Below, piece after piece: positions 53,241-63,375 of a DNA stretch of 64,000 bases. The stretch is from Methylobacterium radiodurans (GTDB lineage: Bacteria; Pseudomonadota; Alphaproteobacteria; Rhizobiales; Beijerinckiaceae). Every line of letters begins with the position of its first letter. Position 1 is the first letter of the stretch. The notes beneath the pieces were generated by a model that worked only from the letters and a program-made list of their open reading frames with translations, was not told where the DNA came from and did no database searches. The position numbers and the translations under genes are program-made. The stretch covers positions 1,057,001-1,121,000 of the forward strand of contig NZ_CP029551.1 of the NCBI RefSeq assembly GCF_003173735.1, in the 5' to 3' direction.

Positions 53241-56200
53241 ATGTTCACCCTCCTCGTCACGCAGTCGCTGCGCAACCGCCTGCTCGTGCTGGCGCTCGCG
53301 GCCGTGCTCGTCCTCTACGGATCCTTCGTCGTGACGAAGCTGCCGGTGGACGTCTTCCCCGACCTCAACCGGCCGACCGTCACCATCATGACCGAGGCGG
53401 AGGGCCTCGCGCCCCAGGAGGTCGAGCAGCTCGTCACCTTCCCCCTCGAGACGCAGATGAACGGCCTGCCCGGCGTCACCCGCGTCCGCTCGGTCTCGGG
53501 TGTCGGCCTCTCGGTGATCTACGTCGAGTTCGACTGGGGCACCGACATCTACCGCAACCGCCAGCAGGTCTCAGAGAGGCTTGCGATGGTGCGGCCGCAA
53601 CTGCCCCTGACCGTGAATCCGATGATGGGCCCGGTCTCCTCGATCATGGGCCAGATCGTCATGGTGGCGTTGAGCGGCGGCTCGGTCTCGCCGATGCAAC
53701 TGCGAGAACTGGCCGACTTCACCATCCGCCCGCGCCTGCTCGCGATCCCCGGCGTCGCGCAGGTGATCCCGATGGGCGGCGAGGTGCGTCAGTTCCGGGT
53801 GGCGCCCCAGCCCACGGCGCTCCGTGCGCTCGGCATCACGCACATCCAACTGGAGACGGCGCTCGCGCAGTTCGGCACGAATACCGGCGGCGGCTTCACC
53901 GACCAGTATGCACGCGAGTACCTGATCCGGAACCTCGGCCGGACCATGAACCTCGACGACCTGCGCAACATGGTCGTGGCCACGGTCAACAACCGACCGG
54001 TCTACCTTCGGCAGGTGGCCGAGGTCTCCTTCGCCGCCCGGGTGAAGCGGGGCGATGCGGGCTACATGGGCGCGCCGGCCGTCGTCGTCTCGGTGGAGAA
54101 GCAGCCGGGCGTCGATACGGTCCGCCTCACCCGCGAGGTCGAAGCGGCGCTCAAGGACATCACCGCCAGCCTGAACGCCTGCGGCGCCGGTGCGGGAAAG
54201 ACCGGGGCCTCGTCCCTGACGGAGCCGGCCAGCGAGGCCTGCGCGTTCAAGGGCGTACGCGCGGACCAACTGATCTTCCGGCAGGCCAATTTCATCGAAA
54301 CCTCGATCCGCAACGTCGAGACCGTGCTGATGGAGGCGGTCGTCGTCGTCGCGGTCGTGCTGTTCGCCTTCCTGCTCAACGTGCGCACCACCGCGATCTC
54401 GCTGACCGCGATCCCGGTCTCGATCCTCGCCACCGCCATCGTGTTCCACCTCGCGGGGCTCTCCATCAACACGATGACGCTCGGCGGGCTCGCCATCGCC
54501 ATCGGCGAGCTCGTCGACGACGCCGTGGTCGACGTGGAGAATATCTTTCGCAGGCTCGGCGAGAACCGGCGGGCCGGCAATCCGCGCTCGGTCTTCGAGG
54601 TGGTGGTCTCCGCCTCGAACGAGGTGCGCTCCGGCATCGTCTACGCGACGATGGTGATCGTGCTGGTCTTCGTGCCGCTCTTCGCGCTGTCGGGCATCGA
54701 GGGCCGGCTCTTCGCGCCTCTGGGACAAGCCTACATCGTCTCGATCCTGGCGAGCCTCCTCGTCTCGATCACCCTGACGCCGGTGCTGGCCTACTACCTG
54801 CTGCCGGGCCTGAAGCGGCTGGAGGAGCACGAGAGCGGGCTCGTGCGCGTGCTCAAGCGCGCCAATGCCGCGTTGCTGCGCGGCCTGCTCGGGCACGCCC
54901 GGCTGGTGATGGCGGTCGCGGGCCTTGGGGTGGCGGTGGCGGGGATCGCGGCATCCTTCCTGCCTCGGACGTTCCTGCCGCCCTTCAACGAGGGCTCCTT
55001 CACGGTCAACATGACCTTCAATCCCGGCATCTCGCTGGCCGAGAGCAACCGCATCGGACTCGTCGCCGAGCGCCTGCTCCTGGAGATGCCGGACGTGAAA
55101 TCCATCGGGCGTCGCACCGGCCGGGCCGAGCTCGACGAGCATGCCGAGGGCGTGCATTCCTCCGACTTGGAGGTCGACCTGAAGCCGGGCGCCCGGCCCA
55201 AACCCGAGCTCGTCGCCGACATCCGCGGGCGGCTCGCGGTGCTCCCCGTCAACGTGAACGTCGGCCAGCCGATCTCGCACCGGCTCGACCACATGCTGTC
55301 CGGCGTGCGCGCCGAGATCGCGCTGAAGATCTTCGGCGAGGACCTCGACACCCTACGCGCCCTCGCCGAGGACCTGCGGCAGCGCATGGCCGAGATCCCC
55401 GGCCTCGCCGACCTCCAGGTCGAGAAGCAGGTGCTGATCCCGCAACTCGAGATCCGCGTCGACTACGCGCGGGCCGCCCTCTACGGCGTGCAGCCCGCCG
55501 CCCTGGTCGAGCAGTTGAGCCGCCTGTCCAACGGGCAGGTGGTCTCGCGGGTGGTGGACGGCTATCGCCGCTTCGACGTCGTGATGCGCCTCTCCGACAC
55601 CATGCGCACCACGCAGCGCCTCGGCGACCTCCTCGTCGAGACGCCGTCCGGCTGGGTGCCGGCGCGGCAGATCGCCGACATCCGCGAGACGGACGGGCCG
55701 AACCAGATCCTGCGCGAGAACGCCCGCCGCCGCATCGTCGTGCAGGCCAACACGCAGACCGGGTCCGACATGGGCAGGATCGTCCAGGCCATCCAGGAGA
55801 AGGTCGCCACGACGAACCTACCCAACGGCTACACCACCAGCCTCGAGGGCTCCTTCCAGGCGCAAGCGGAGGCGAGCCGGACCATCGGCCTGCTCTCGCT
55901 CCTTTCGCTCGCGCTGGTCTTCGCGCTGCTCTACAGCCGCTACCGCTCGGTGGTGTTCACGCTCATCATCCTCGGCAGCATTCCGCTGGCGCTGATCGGC
56001 TCGGTGGCGGCCCTGAAGATCGCCGGGCAGCCGCTCTCGGTGGCCTCGATGATCGGCTTCATCACGCTCACCGGCATCGCCACCCGCAACGGCATCCTGA
56101 AGATCAGCCACTACCTGAACCTCGCGATCCACGACGGGCTCCCCTTCGGTCGGGAACTCGTGATCCGCGGCAGCCTGGAGCGGCTGGCGCCGGTGCTGAT

Positions 56201-56456
56201 GACGGCGCTCTCGGCCGGCGTCGCCCTGGTGCCGCTGCTGATCGGGGCCGACGCGCCGGGCAAGGAGATCCTCCACCCGGTGGCGGTGACGATCTTCGGC
56301 GGGCTGATCAGCGCAACGCTCCTCGACACGGTCCTGACGCCGGTCCTGTTCCTGACCTTCGGTCGCAAGCCGCTCGAACGGCTGCGAACCGATGCTCTAC
56401 GCCATTCGGAGGTCTCTCCCGACACTCCGGGTAGCACGCCGGTCGAGGCGTTCTGA
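53241..56456 (+). CDS. Heavy-metal RND efflux pump (CusA/CzcA family)
   Basis: 1071-aa inner-membrane proton/metal antiporter with twelve helices and two large periplasmic loops. Typical stretches: [20 protein letters not shown] at the N-terminus, [20 protein letters not shown] in TM4 (acidic proton-relay residues of the HME group), [20 protein letters not shown], and [19 protein letters not shown] near the end. It expels metal through the adaptor and TolC. Which metal is not decided by the sequence seen; Cu+/Ag+ or divalent ions are both possible. It lies between the adaptor and a small periplasmic protein in one operon. Confidence 0.92.
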   Translation: MFTLLVTQSLRNRLLVLALAAVLVLYGSFVVTKLPVDVFPDLNRPTVTIMTEAEGLAPQEVEQLVTFPLETQMNGLPGVTRVRSVSGVGLSVIYVEFDWGTDIYRNRQQVSERLAMVRPQLPLTVNPMMGPVSSIMGQIVMVALSGGSVSPMQLRELADFTIRPRLLAIPGVAQVIPMGGEVRQFRVAPQPTALRALGITHIQLETALAQFGTNTGGGFTDQYAREYLIRNLGRTMNLDDLRNMVVATVNNRPVYLRQVAEVSFAARVKRGDAGYMGAPAVVVSVEKQPGVDTVRLTREVEAALKDITASLNACGAGAGKTGASSLTEPASEACAFKGVRADQLIFRQANFIETSIRNVETVLMEAVVVVAVVLFAFLLNVRTTAISLTAIPVSILATAIVFHLAGLSINTMTLGGLAIAIGELVDDAVVDVENIFRRLGENRRAGNPRSVFEVVVSASNEVRSGIVYATMVIVLVFVPLFALSGIEGRLFAPLGQAYIVSILASLLVSITLTPVLAYYLLPGLKRLEEHESGLVRVLKRANAALLRGLLGHARLVMAVAGLGVAVAGIAASFLPRTFLPPFNEGSFTVNMTFNPGISLAESNRIGLVAERLLLEMPDVKSIGRRTGRAELDEHAEGVHSSDLEVDLKPGARPKPELVADIRGRLAVLPVNVNVGQPISHRLDHMLSGVRAEIALKIFGEDLDTLRALAEDLRQRMAEIPGLADLQVEKQVLIPQLEIRVDYARAALYGVQPAALVEQLSRLSNGQVVSRVVDGYRRFDVVMRLSDTMRTTQRLGDLLVETPSGWVPARQIADIRETDGPNQILRENARRRIVVQANTQTGSDMGRIVQAIQEKVATTNLPNGYTTSLEGSFQAQAEASRTIGLLSLLSLALVFALLYSRYRSVVFTLIILGSIPLALIGSVAALKIAGQPLSVASMIGFITLTGIATRNGILKISHYLNLAIHDGLPFGRELVIRGSLERLAPVLMTALSAGVALVPLLIGADAPGKEILHPVAVTIFGGLISATLLDTVLTPVLFLTFGRKPLERLRTDALRHSEVSPDTPGSTPVEAF

Positions 56457-56489
56457 GGCCAACTCAACCAACCGAGAAAGGACATCACC

Positions 56490-56855
56490 ATGCGCTCTGC
56501 ATTTCGCATCGCGGCCGTCGCCATGGCCCTGGCCACCGCGTCGCCGTCGCTCGCCGCAGGCCCGAACGGCGGTCAGACCACGGTCTCCGACGGCCATCCC
56601 ATCGAGTTCGTCGCCTCCGAGAGCGGCGTCACGTTCTTCCTGACCGGCGAGGACGGGAAGCCGGTCGACACGGCTGGCCTCACGGCGAAGGCCTTCGTAC
56701 AGGCCGGAAGCAAGACCGAGACGCTGACTCTGAAGCCCGCCGCCCCGAACAGGCTCGTCGGCGACCTGAAGGCTCCGCTGGCCGCGGGCGCGAAGGTCGT
56801 GCTCTCCGCCAAGGTGCATGGACACACCATCCAGGCGCGCTTCGAGAAGCAGTAG
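56490..56855 (+). CDS. Small periplasmic protein of efflux operon
   Basis: 121-aa exported protein with a signal peptide (MRSAFRIAAVAMALATASPS), then a small beta-rich domain (GGQTTVSDGHPIEFVASESG; VTFFLTGEDGKPVDTAG; KVVLSAKVHGHTIQARF). It resembles the extra N-terminal domain of the adjacent adaptor, so it may be a separate copy of a metal-sensing or metal-loading module. It lies between pump and TolC genes; GAGAAAGGA precedes its ATG. Confidence 0.68.
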   Translation: MRSAFRIAAVAMALATASPSLAAGPNGGQTTVSDGHPIEFVASESGVTFFLTGEDGKPVDTAGLTAKAFVQAGSKTETLTLKPAAPNRLVGDLKAPLAAGAKVVLSAKVHGHTIQARFEKQ

Positions 56856-56940
56856 GCCGGTCCGCCGACCCGAGCCGCGCCGGATCACCTGCCCGGCTCG
56901 TCATATGAACCGTCGAAGCCGACGAATTGGGCAAGAGTTC

Positions 56941-58347
56941 ATGGTTTTGCGTCGATCTTTCCGGGAGTGCGAGAAATCGCTCTGCGCACGATCCGCGGCG
57001 TTCGGGCTCGCGTCGGTCGCAGCCGCGTCCCTCTCGCCGGCCTCGGCCGAGACGCTGGAAAGCGCGATGGCCAAGGCCTACGGCGGCAACCCCCAGTTGA
57101 ACGCCAGCCGGGCGCTCACCCGCGTGCGCGACGAGGACGTCGCCATCGCCCAGTCGGGCTATCGCCCGACCGCGTCGATGAACGTGCAGGCCGGCGTCAC
57201 CCAGCAGGAGGGCAGCCTCGAAGGGGGCACCCGGCAGCAGCTCCTGAAGCCGGCCTCGGCGGGCCTCGTCGTCAACCAGACCCTGTTCAACGGCTTCCAG
57301 ACCGACAACAACACCCGGCGCGCCGAGTTCGGCGTGTACAGCCAGCGCGAGACGCTGCGATTCACCGAGATGTCGGTGCTGTTCAACGCCGTGCAGGCGT
57401 ACATGAACGTCCTATCGGACACCGCGACGCTGGAGCTGCGGCGCAACAACGTCGAGGTGCTCGAGGAGCAGCTCCGTCAGACCCGCGACCGCTTCAACGT
57501 CGGCGAGGTGACGCGCACCGACGTCGCCCAGGCCGAGGCCCGCCTCGCGGGCGCCCGCGCCGACGTGAGCGCCGCCGAATCGGCTCTGCGCACCTCGATC
57601 GGCATCTACCGCCAGAACATCGGCGTCGAGCCGCGCCAGCTCGCCCCCGGCCGCCCGCTCGACCGCTACGTGCCGGCGAGCCTCGACCAGGCGGTCGCCG
57701 TCGGCCTCAAGGAGCACCCGCAGATCCTCTCGGCCTTCCACGCGGTCGACGCGGCCGAGGCCCAGGTGAAGGTGTTCGAGGGCACCCTCTACCCGACGCT
57801 CAGCGTGCAGGGCCAAGTGCAGCAGGCCTACGACCAGCAGCTCGCCAACACGAGCGGCTACGCGGCCTCGATCCTCGGCCGCCTGACCATCCCGCTCTAC
57901 CAGGGCGGCCAGGAATACGCGCAGATCCGCCAGGCCAAGGAGCAGGTCGGGCAGCGCCGCATCGAGGCGGAGCAGGTCCGGGATCAGGTCCGGGCCCAGA
58001 TCGTCGATTTCTGGGGACGGCTCGAGGCGGCCAAGGCCCGCGTGATCGCCTCCCAGGCGCAGGTCCAGGCGAACGAGGTGGCGCTGAACGGCGTGCGCGA
58101 GGAAGCGCGCGTCGGCCAGCGCACCACCCTCGACGTGCTGAACGCGCAGCAGGAACTGCTCAACGCCCGCGTGAACCTGATCACGGCGCAGCGCGACCGC
58201 GTGATCTTCTCCTACGGCGTCGTGCAGGCGATCGGCCGGCTGACGGTGCGCTTCACCGCCGTGCCGGTGGCGGCCTACAGCCCGAAGGCGCATTTCGACC
58301 AGGTCAAGGATCTCTGGTTCGGAGTGCGCACCGCTGACGGTCGCTGA
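56941..58347 (+). CDS. tolC: TolC-family outer-membrane channel
   Basis: 468-aa outer-membrane factor. Signal peptide (cleavage near SPASAE), then two repeats of long helices and short strands: AMAKAYGGNPQLNASRALTR, RQTRDRFNVGEVTRTDVAQA, then EEARVGQRTTLDVLNAQQEL. These are classic TolC motifs. It forms the exit duct for the adaptor-pump complex encoded just upstream. ATG 56941 gives the export signal; an upstream in-frame start at 56818 overlaps the previous gene. It converges with the czc operon. Confidence 0.9.
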   Translation: MVLRRSFRECEKSLCARSAAFGLASVAAASLSPASAETLESAMAKAYGGNPQLNASRALTRVRDEDVAIAQSGYRPTASMNVQAGVTQQEGSLEGGTRQQLLKPASAGLVVNQTLFNGFQTDNNTRRAEFGVYSQRETLRFTEMSVLFNAVQAYMNVLSDTATLELRRNNVEVLEEQLRQTRDRFNVGEVTRTDVAQAEARLAGARADVSAAESALRTSIGIYRQNIGVEPRQLAPGRPLDRYVPASLDQAVAVGLKEHPQILSAFHAVDAAEAQVKVFEGTLYPTLSVQGQVQQAYDQQLANTSGYAASILGRLTIPLYQGGQEYAQIRQAKEQVGQRRIEAEQVRDQVRAQIVDFWGRLEAAKARVIASQAQVQANEVALNGVREEARVGQRTTLDVLNAQQELLNARVNLITAQRDRVIFSYGVVQAIGRLTVRFTAVPVAAYSPKAHFDQVKDLWFGVRTADGR

Positions 58348-58383
58348 CGGGTTGCACGCCGCATCGGCACCCCGGCGCTCCGC

Positions 58384-58554
58384 CTAGGCGAAGCGTCCCA
58401 GAAGCATCAGCAATCCCACCAGGGCGGCGACGATGATCCCCGCCTTGAGAAGATCGCGGCCCGCCGCCTTCCGGATGTGCGGCCGGGCTCGTCTCCTGCC
58501 GCGAGGACTCGAGCCCCATTCCAGCTGCTCGCGAGCGAGCTTCTTTCCCGCCAT
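58384..58554 (-). CDS. Small membrane protein downstream of czcD
   Basis: 56-aa protein: basic N-terminus (MAGKKLAREQLEWGSSPRGR) and one C-terminal transmembrane helix (LLKAGIIVAALVGLLMLLGR) ending GRFA. ATG 58554 lies 12 bases after the czcD stop, so it is the last gene of the leftward czc run. Positive-inside charge suggests the N-terminus is cytoplasmic. No family name; possibly an accessory of the transporter. Confidence 0.62.
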   Translation of the reverse strand: MAGKKLAREQLEWGSSPRGRRRARPHIRKAAGRDLLKAGIIVAALVGLLMLLGRFA

Positions 58555-58566
58555 GGCCGGAGGATC

Positions 58567-59508
58567 TCAGACGGGAAGCTTGGCTGCTTCCGCTGCCAAA
58601 GACTCGTCCTCGATCTGGACGGTGACGTGCTCGATGCCGTGCCGCTCCTTCATCAGGGAGCGGACCGCCCTGATGACGCCGGGGGCATCGGCGGTATCGT
58701 CCACGACCACATGGCCGCTCATCGCATCGAACCCGGAAGTCAGCGTCCAGGCATGCAGGTCGTAGACGCGCCGCACGCCCGGCATCACCTCGATCTCGGC
58801 CTTCAGGTCCGCGAGGTCGACACCCGGCGGCGTGCCTTCCAGCAGGATGTGCAGCGCCTCGTTGAGGAGCCGCCAGGTGCGCGGCACGATGAACAGGCCG
58901 ATGCCGGCGCCGACGAGCGGATCGATCCAGCGCCAGCCCGTCGCCATCACCAGAAGGGCCGCGACGATGACGCCGACCGAGCCCAGCATGTCGGAGAACA
59001 CCTCGAAGTAGGCGCCCTTGACGTTGAGGCTCTCGGACGAGCCGCCGGAAAGCAGCTTCATGCTGGCGAGGTTCACGCCGAGGCCGACGAGCGCCACCAG
59101 CATCATCGGCCAGCCGAGGATCTCGTTGGGCTCGACGAAGCGCCTGTAGGCCTCGTAGAGGATGTAGGCCGTCACCCCGAGCAGCACGACGGCGTTGGCG
59201 AGCGCCGCGAGGATCTCGAAGCGCATGTAGCCGAAGCTCTTTCCCGGCGTGGGCGCCTTGGCGGCGTAGTGGATGGCGAGCAGGGCCAGGGCGAGGCCGC
59301 CCGCGTCCGTGACCATGTGCGCGGCGTCGGCCAGCAGCGCGAGGCTGCCCGTCAGCAGACCGCCCACGACCTCGGCCAGCATGTAGGTCAGCGTCAGCCC
59401 CAGTGCCCAGGCAAGCCGACCCTTGTTCCTCGCCGCGGCCGAGCCCGATGGGATGCCTCCTCCATGGGAATGTCCGCGGGCGCCCCCGTGCGAGTGTCCC
59501 TGACCCAT
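58567..59508 (-). CDS. czcD: Cation diffusion facilitator (CzcD-like)
   Basis: 313-aa inner-membrane metal/proton antiporter. His-rich N-terminus (MGQGHSHGGARGHSHGGG), six helices with the metal site LALLADAAHMVTDAGGLALA (His-x-x-x-Asp) and SDMLGSVGVIVAALLV (Asp in TM5), then a C-terminal cytoplasmic domain with VYDLHAWTLTSGFDAMSGHV. Exports Zn2+, Co2+ or Cd2+ from the cytoplasm. ATG 59508 starts the His motif directly; the upstream extension is non-homologous. Part of the czc operon. Confidence 0.92.
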   Translation of the reverse strand: MGQGHSHGGARGHSHGGGIPSGSAAARNKGRLAWALGLTLTYMLAEVVGGLLTGSLALLADAAHMVTDAGGLALALLAIHYAAKAPTPGKSFGYMRFEILAALANAVVLLGVTAYILYEAYRRFVEPNEILGWPMMLVALVGLGVNLASMKLLSGGSSESLNVKGAYFEVFSDMLGSVGVIVAALLVMATGWRWIDPLVGAGIGLFIVPRTWRLLNEALHILLEGTPPGVDLADLKAEIEVMPGVRRVYDLHAWTLTSGFDAMSGHVVVDDTADAPGVIRAVRSLMKERHGIEHVTVQIEDESLAAEAAKLPV

Positions 59509-59551
59509 GATCCGATTCCCATCCGTTGTGATGTCTATGCAGCCCTCGACC

Positions 59552-60103
59552 TCATCGATCGGCCGAGCCGAACAGGTCGGCCACGTGCGCGCCCGCGACG
59601 TGTCCCGTCTGGCCCCGATGGCTGTCCGAGCATGCCGCGTAGCCGGGGCCGTAGGCGGCCATGACGAGCTCACGCCGTCCGTCCGGGATCGCGCGGCTGG
59701 CCAGGAGCGCCCGCCCGCCGGGCCAGAGCTCGGCATCGGCAGACGGTCCCCGCTCGGGTTCGCCGTAGCGGCGCACGCCCTCCTCGCGGATGGCCCGGCG
59801 CGCCTGCGCCAGTTCCTCCCCGCCCAGCGGCATGCCGACCCAGACCACCTGCTGCAGCCCTTCGTCCCTGCAGACCACCAGGACCACCAGCGCTGTTCCG
59901 GGCCCGACCGCCGGTCCCCAGCCTTGCGGGTAGTACAAGGCGGTCAGGTTGGCCTCGCGGTCGGCCTTCAGCGGACGCGGCACTTGGTCGATCGGACCCC
60001 AGGCGAGGCCGAACGGCGCCTCCGAGGATCGAATCTCCGCCGCATACCCCGCTGACGTCGAAGCGAGGAAGGCCAGCACGACTACCCATGCCGATCGGCG
60101 CAT
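59552..60103 (-). CDS. Exported protein of unknown function in czc operon
   Basis: 183-aa protein with a signal peptide (MRRSAWVVVLAFLASTSAGY). The mature part has aromatic segments (APFGLAWGPIDQVPRPLKAD; LTALYYPQGWGPAVGPG) and a C-terminal His/Asp region (DSHRGQTGHVAGAHVADLFG) that could bind metal. No family recognised. It lies 6 bases after czcA and 43 before czcD, so it is co-transcribed and probably periplasmic. Confidence 0.7.
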   Translation of the reverse strand: MRRSAWVVVLAFLASTSAGYAAEIRSSEAPFGLAWGPIDQVPRPLKADREANLTALYYPQGWGPAVGPGTALVVLVVCRDEGLQQVVWVGMPLGGEELAQARRAIREEGVRRYGEPERGPSADAELWPGGRALLASRAIPDGRRELVMAAYGPGYAACSDSHRGQTGHVAGAHVADLFGSADR

Positions 60104-60109
60104 CTGGGC

Positions 60110-63100
60110 CTACTCCGCTGCCTTGAGGCGGCGCGAAGCCGTGTCAGCGTGCTGTCCTCCCGAAGCCTCCGGCGCGACCGTTTTGCCGAAGCGAGCGTAG
60201 AGGGCGGGCAGCACGATCAGGGTCAGCAGGGTCGCGCTGATCAGGCCGCCGATGACCACGGTGGCGAGCGGTCTTTGCACCTCGGCTCCGGTCTCGGTGG
60301 CAAGCGCCATCGGCACGAAACCGAGCGAAGCGACGAGCGCCGTCATTGCGACAGGTCGCAGACGGGTCATGGCGCCTTCCAATATGGCATCCCGCTTCGG
60401 CCGACCCTGAGCCACGAGTTGCTTGATGAAGGTTAGCATCACGAGGCCGTTGAGCACCGCCACGCCCGAGAGCGCGATGAACCCGACCGCCGCCGGCACA
60501 GAGACCGGCATGCCGCGTAGCCACAGCGCGGCGATGCCGCCGGTGAGCGCCAGCGGCACCGCGCTGAACACGAGCAGGGCGTCCCGCGGCGAGTTCAGGG
60601 CGGAGTAGAGCAGCAGGAAGATCAGGAAGAAGCAGACCGGCACCACAATCAGGAGACGTTGTTTGGCCGAGGCGAGGTTCTCGAACTGTCCACCCCAGGT
60701 GACATAGTAGCCGGCCGGCAACTGCACCTGGCTCATGACCTTGGCTTGCGCCTCCTCGACCAGCGAACCGATGTCGCGGCCCCGGACGTTGGCCGTCACC
60801 ACGACCCGGCGCTTGCCGTTCTCGCGGCTGATCTGATTCGGACCCTCGGTCACCGAAAAACTCGCGACCTGCTTCAGCAGGACCGAGGACGCCCGACCAT
60901 TCACTCCCGGCGGCAGCGGCACCGGGATGTTCTCTAGGGCCTCGCGATCCTCGCGCACCTTGTCGGTGAGGCGCACCACGATGGGGAAGCGCCGGTCGCC
61001 CTCGAAGACGACGCCGGCGTCCCGGCCGCCGATTGCCGCCCCGATCACGTCCTGTACGGCTCCCGTGCTCAGGCCGTAGCGGGCGGCCTCGGCCTTGTTG
61101 ATCTTGATTTCCAGGAACGGCAGGCCGGCGGTCTGCTCCACCTTCACGTCCTCGGCTCCGGTTGTGCCCCTCAGGATCGTCGCGATCTGGTTGGCGACCT
61201 TGAGCATCGGCTCGAACTCCTCGCCGTAGACCTTGACGGCTAGGTCTCCCCGAGTGCCCGCGAGGAGTTCATTGAAGCGTAGCTGGATGGGCTGGGAGAA
61301 CTCGTAGACGTTGCCGGGGAGTTCGCCGACCGCCTTCTCGATCTGCTCCTGTAGTTCGGCTTTGGACAGTTCGGGATTCGGCCATTCCTCCTGAGGCTTG
61401 AGGATTACGAACGTATCCGACGAGTTCGGCGGCATGGGGTCGGACGCGACCTCGGCCGTTCCGGTCTTGGAGAAGACGTAGGCCACCTGGGGAAACTTCG
61501 CGACCGTCTGCTCGATCCTGAGCTGCATCGCCTGCGATTGGCTCAACGAAGTCGAGGGGATGCGCAGCGCGTTGAGCGCGATGCTCTTCTCGTCGAGTTG
61601 CGGGATGAACTCGGCGCCGAGTCGCGTGAACAGCGCGCCGGCGCCTGCCAGCAGCAGCAACGCGCTCAGGATGAAGATCATGGGCGTGCGGACCGCGTTG
61701 CCCAGCACTGGCCGGTAGGCCGCCTTGAATGCGCGGATGATGAGGTTGTCCTTCTCGGTGACCTTGCCGGTAATGACGATGGAAATCAGCGCCGGCACGA
61801 AGGTGAGGGACAGGACGAAGGCAGCGACCAGCGCGATGATGACGGTCAACGCCATGGGCTGGAACATCTTACCCTCGACGCCCGTGAAGGTGAGGAGCGG
61901 CACGTAGACTAGGATGATGATAGCCTGACCGTAGAGAGAAGGCTTGATCATCTCCTCGGCAGAGGCCCGTACGGTCTGCAGCCGCTCCTCCGTGTCTAGG
62001 GTCCGGCCGAGTTCGTGCTGCTTCTCCGCAAGATGCCGGAGTGAGTTCTCCGCGATGATGACGGCGCCGTCGACGATCAGTCCGAAGTCGAGGGCACCGA
62101 GCGACATCAGGTTCGCCGAGATCTTCGCCTCAACCATGCCGGTCATGGTCATCAGCATGGCAATCGGAATGACCAATGCCGTGATGATGGCGGCTCGGAT
62201 ATTGCCGAGGAGAAGAAAGAGGATGACGATGACGAGGGTCGCACCTTCCGCGAGGTTCCGGGCCACGGTCTTGATCGTGGCTTCGACCAGAATGGTGCGG
62301 TTGAGAACGGTCTGCACCTCGATGCCCGGCGGCAACGATTTGCGGATCTCGTTCATCTTGGCGTCGACGCCTGCGGCCACGGTCCGGCTGTTTGCCCCGA
62401 TCAGCATCAGGGCCGTGCCGATCACGGCCTCTTTGCCGTTCTCGCTTCCTGAGCCGGTACGAAGGTCGCGGCCGATGCGCACTTCGGCGATATCCTTGAT
62501 CCGGACCGGCACACCACCGCGGGTGGTAACGACGACGTTGCCGATTTCCTCCATGTTCTCTAGACGGCCGGCGGCGCGGACGACGTAGCCCTCTCCGTTG
62601 TCCTCCAGGTAGCGGGCGCCCTGGTTCGCGTTGTTCGCCTCCAGCGCGCGGGCAACATCGCCGAAGGAGAGATCGAGGGCGGTCAGTTTCGTCGGATCGG
62701 GCTGGACGTGATACTGCTTCTCGTAGCCACCAATGCCGTCGACGCCAGCGACACCTGGAACGGTCTTGATCTGCAGACGGATGACCCAATCTTGGATCGT
62801 CCGCAGGTAGGCCGTCCGCTCCAGTTCGGTTCGCAGCCGCTGACCCTCGGGAGTCAGGTAGCTGCCGTCGGACTGCCAGCCCGGCTTGCCGTCGACGACC
62901 TTGGCATCCTTGTCGCGCTCGGCGTAGCGGATCGACCACATGTAGACTTCGCCGAGACCCGTCGAGATCGGCCCGATCTGAGGCTCGACCCCCGGGGGGA
63001 GCGAAGCCTTGGCTTGGATCAGGCGCTCGCCGACCTGTTGGCGCGCGAAGTAGATGTCCAGATTCTCATCGAAGACGGCCGTGACTTGGGAGAAGCCGTT

Positions 63101-63361
63101 ACGCGAGAGTGATCGAGTGTATTCAAGGCCCTTGATTCCTGCGAGCGCAGTCTCGACTGGATAAGTAATCTGCTTCTCCATGTCGAATGGAGAATAAGAG
63201 GGCGCAACTGTGTTGATCTGTACCTGATTATTCGTGATGTCCGGCACGGCGTCGATGGGCAGCTTGGTCAGTGAGAAGACGCCGAAACTGGCCGCCAGCA
63301 GCGACAGAAGCAGCACGAGCCAGCGCTGGTGGACGGAGAAGTCGAGAATGCGGCTGATCAT
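60110..63361 (-). CDS. czcA: Heavy-metal RND efflux pump CzcA
   Basis: 1083-aa HME-RND pump. It starts MISRILDFSVHQRWLVLLLS and shows VPDITNNQVQINTVAPSYSP, the TM4 signature MSLGALDFGLIVDGAVIIAE with acidic proton-relay residues, GVEGKMFQPMALTVIIALVA, and a second half ending in TLLTLIVLPALYARFGKT. It drives divalent cations (Co, Zn, Cd) out of the cell envelope with CzcB and an outer-membrane partner; none of the latter is encoded in this operon here, so TolC at 56941 could serve. The start is fixed by homology; the frame extends upstream into czcB antisense. Confidence 0.92.
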   Translation of the reverse strand: MISRILDFSVHQRWLVLLLSLLAASFGVFSLTKLPIDAVPDITNNQVQINTVAPSYSPFDMEKQITYPVETALAGIKGLEYTRSLSRNGFSQVTAVFDENLDIYFARQQVGERLIQAKASLPPGVEPQIGPISTGLGEVYMWSIRYAERDKDAKVVDGKPGWQSDGSYLTPEGQRLRTELERTAYLRTIQDWVIRLQIKTVPGVAGVDGIGGYEKQYHVQPDPTKLTALDLSFGDVARALEANNANQGARYLEDNGEGYVVRAAGRLENMEEIGNVVVTTRGGVPVRIKDIAEVRIGRDLRTGSGSENGKEAVIGTALMLIGANSRTVAAGVDAKMNEIRKSLPPGIEVQTVLNRTILVEATIKTVARNLAEGATLVIVILFLLLGNIRAAIITALVIPIAMLMTMTGMVEAKISANLMSLGALDFGLIVDGAVIIAENSLRHLAEKQHELGRTLDTEERLQTVRASAEEMIKPSLYGQAIIILVYVPLLTFTGVEGKMFQPMALTVIIALVAAFVLSLTFVPALISIVITGKVTEKDNLIIRAFKAAYRPVLGNAVRTPMIFILSALLLLAGAGALFTRLGAEFIPQLDEKSIALNALRIPSTSLSQSQAMQLRIEQTVAKFPQVAYVFSKTGTAEVASDPMPPNSSDTFVILKPQEEWPNPELSKAELQEQIEKAVGELPGNVYEFSQPIQLRFNELLAGTRGDLAVKVYGEEFEPMLKVANQIATILRGTTGAEDVKVEQTAGLPFLEIKINKAEAARYGLSTGAVQDVIGAAIGGRDAGVVFEGDRRFPIVVRLTDKVREDREALENIPVPLPPGVNGRASSVLLKQVASFSVTEGPNQISRENGKRRVVVTANVRGRDIGSLVEEAQAKVMSQVQLPAGYYVTWGGQFENLASAKQRLLIVVPVCFFLIFLLLYSALNSPRDALLVFSAVPLALTGGIAALWLRGMPVSVPAAVGFIALSGVAVLNGLVMLTFIKQLVAQGRPKRDAILEGAMTRLRPVAMTALVASLGFVPMALATETGAEVQRPLATVVIGGLISATLLTLIVLPALYARFGKTVAPEASGGQHADTASRRLKAAE

Positions 63362-63375
63362 GAGGACTCTCCCGG

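Noticed and set aside
53571..55292. 573-codon reverse frame inside the RND pump gene
   Set aside because: Asp/His/Arg-rich product on the opposite strand of a highly conserved pump; a shadow of its codon bias.
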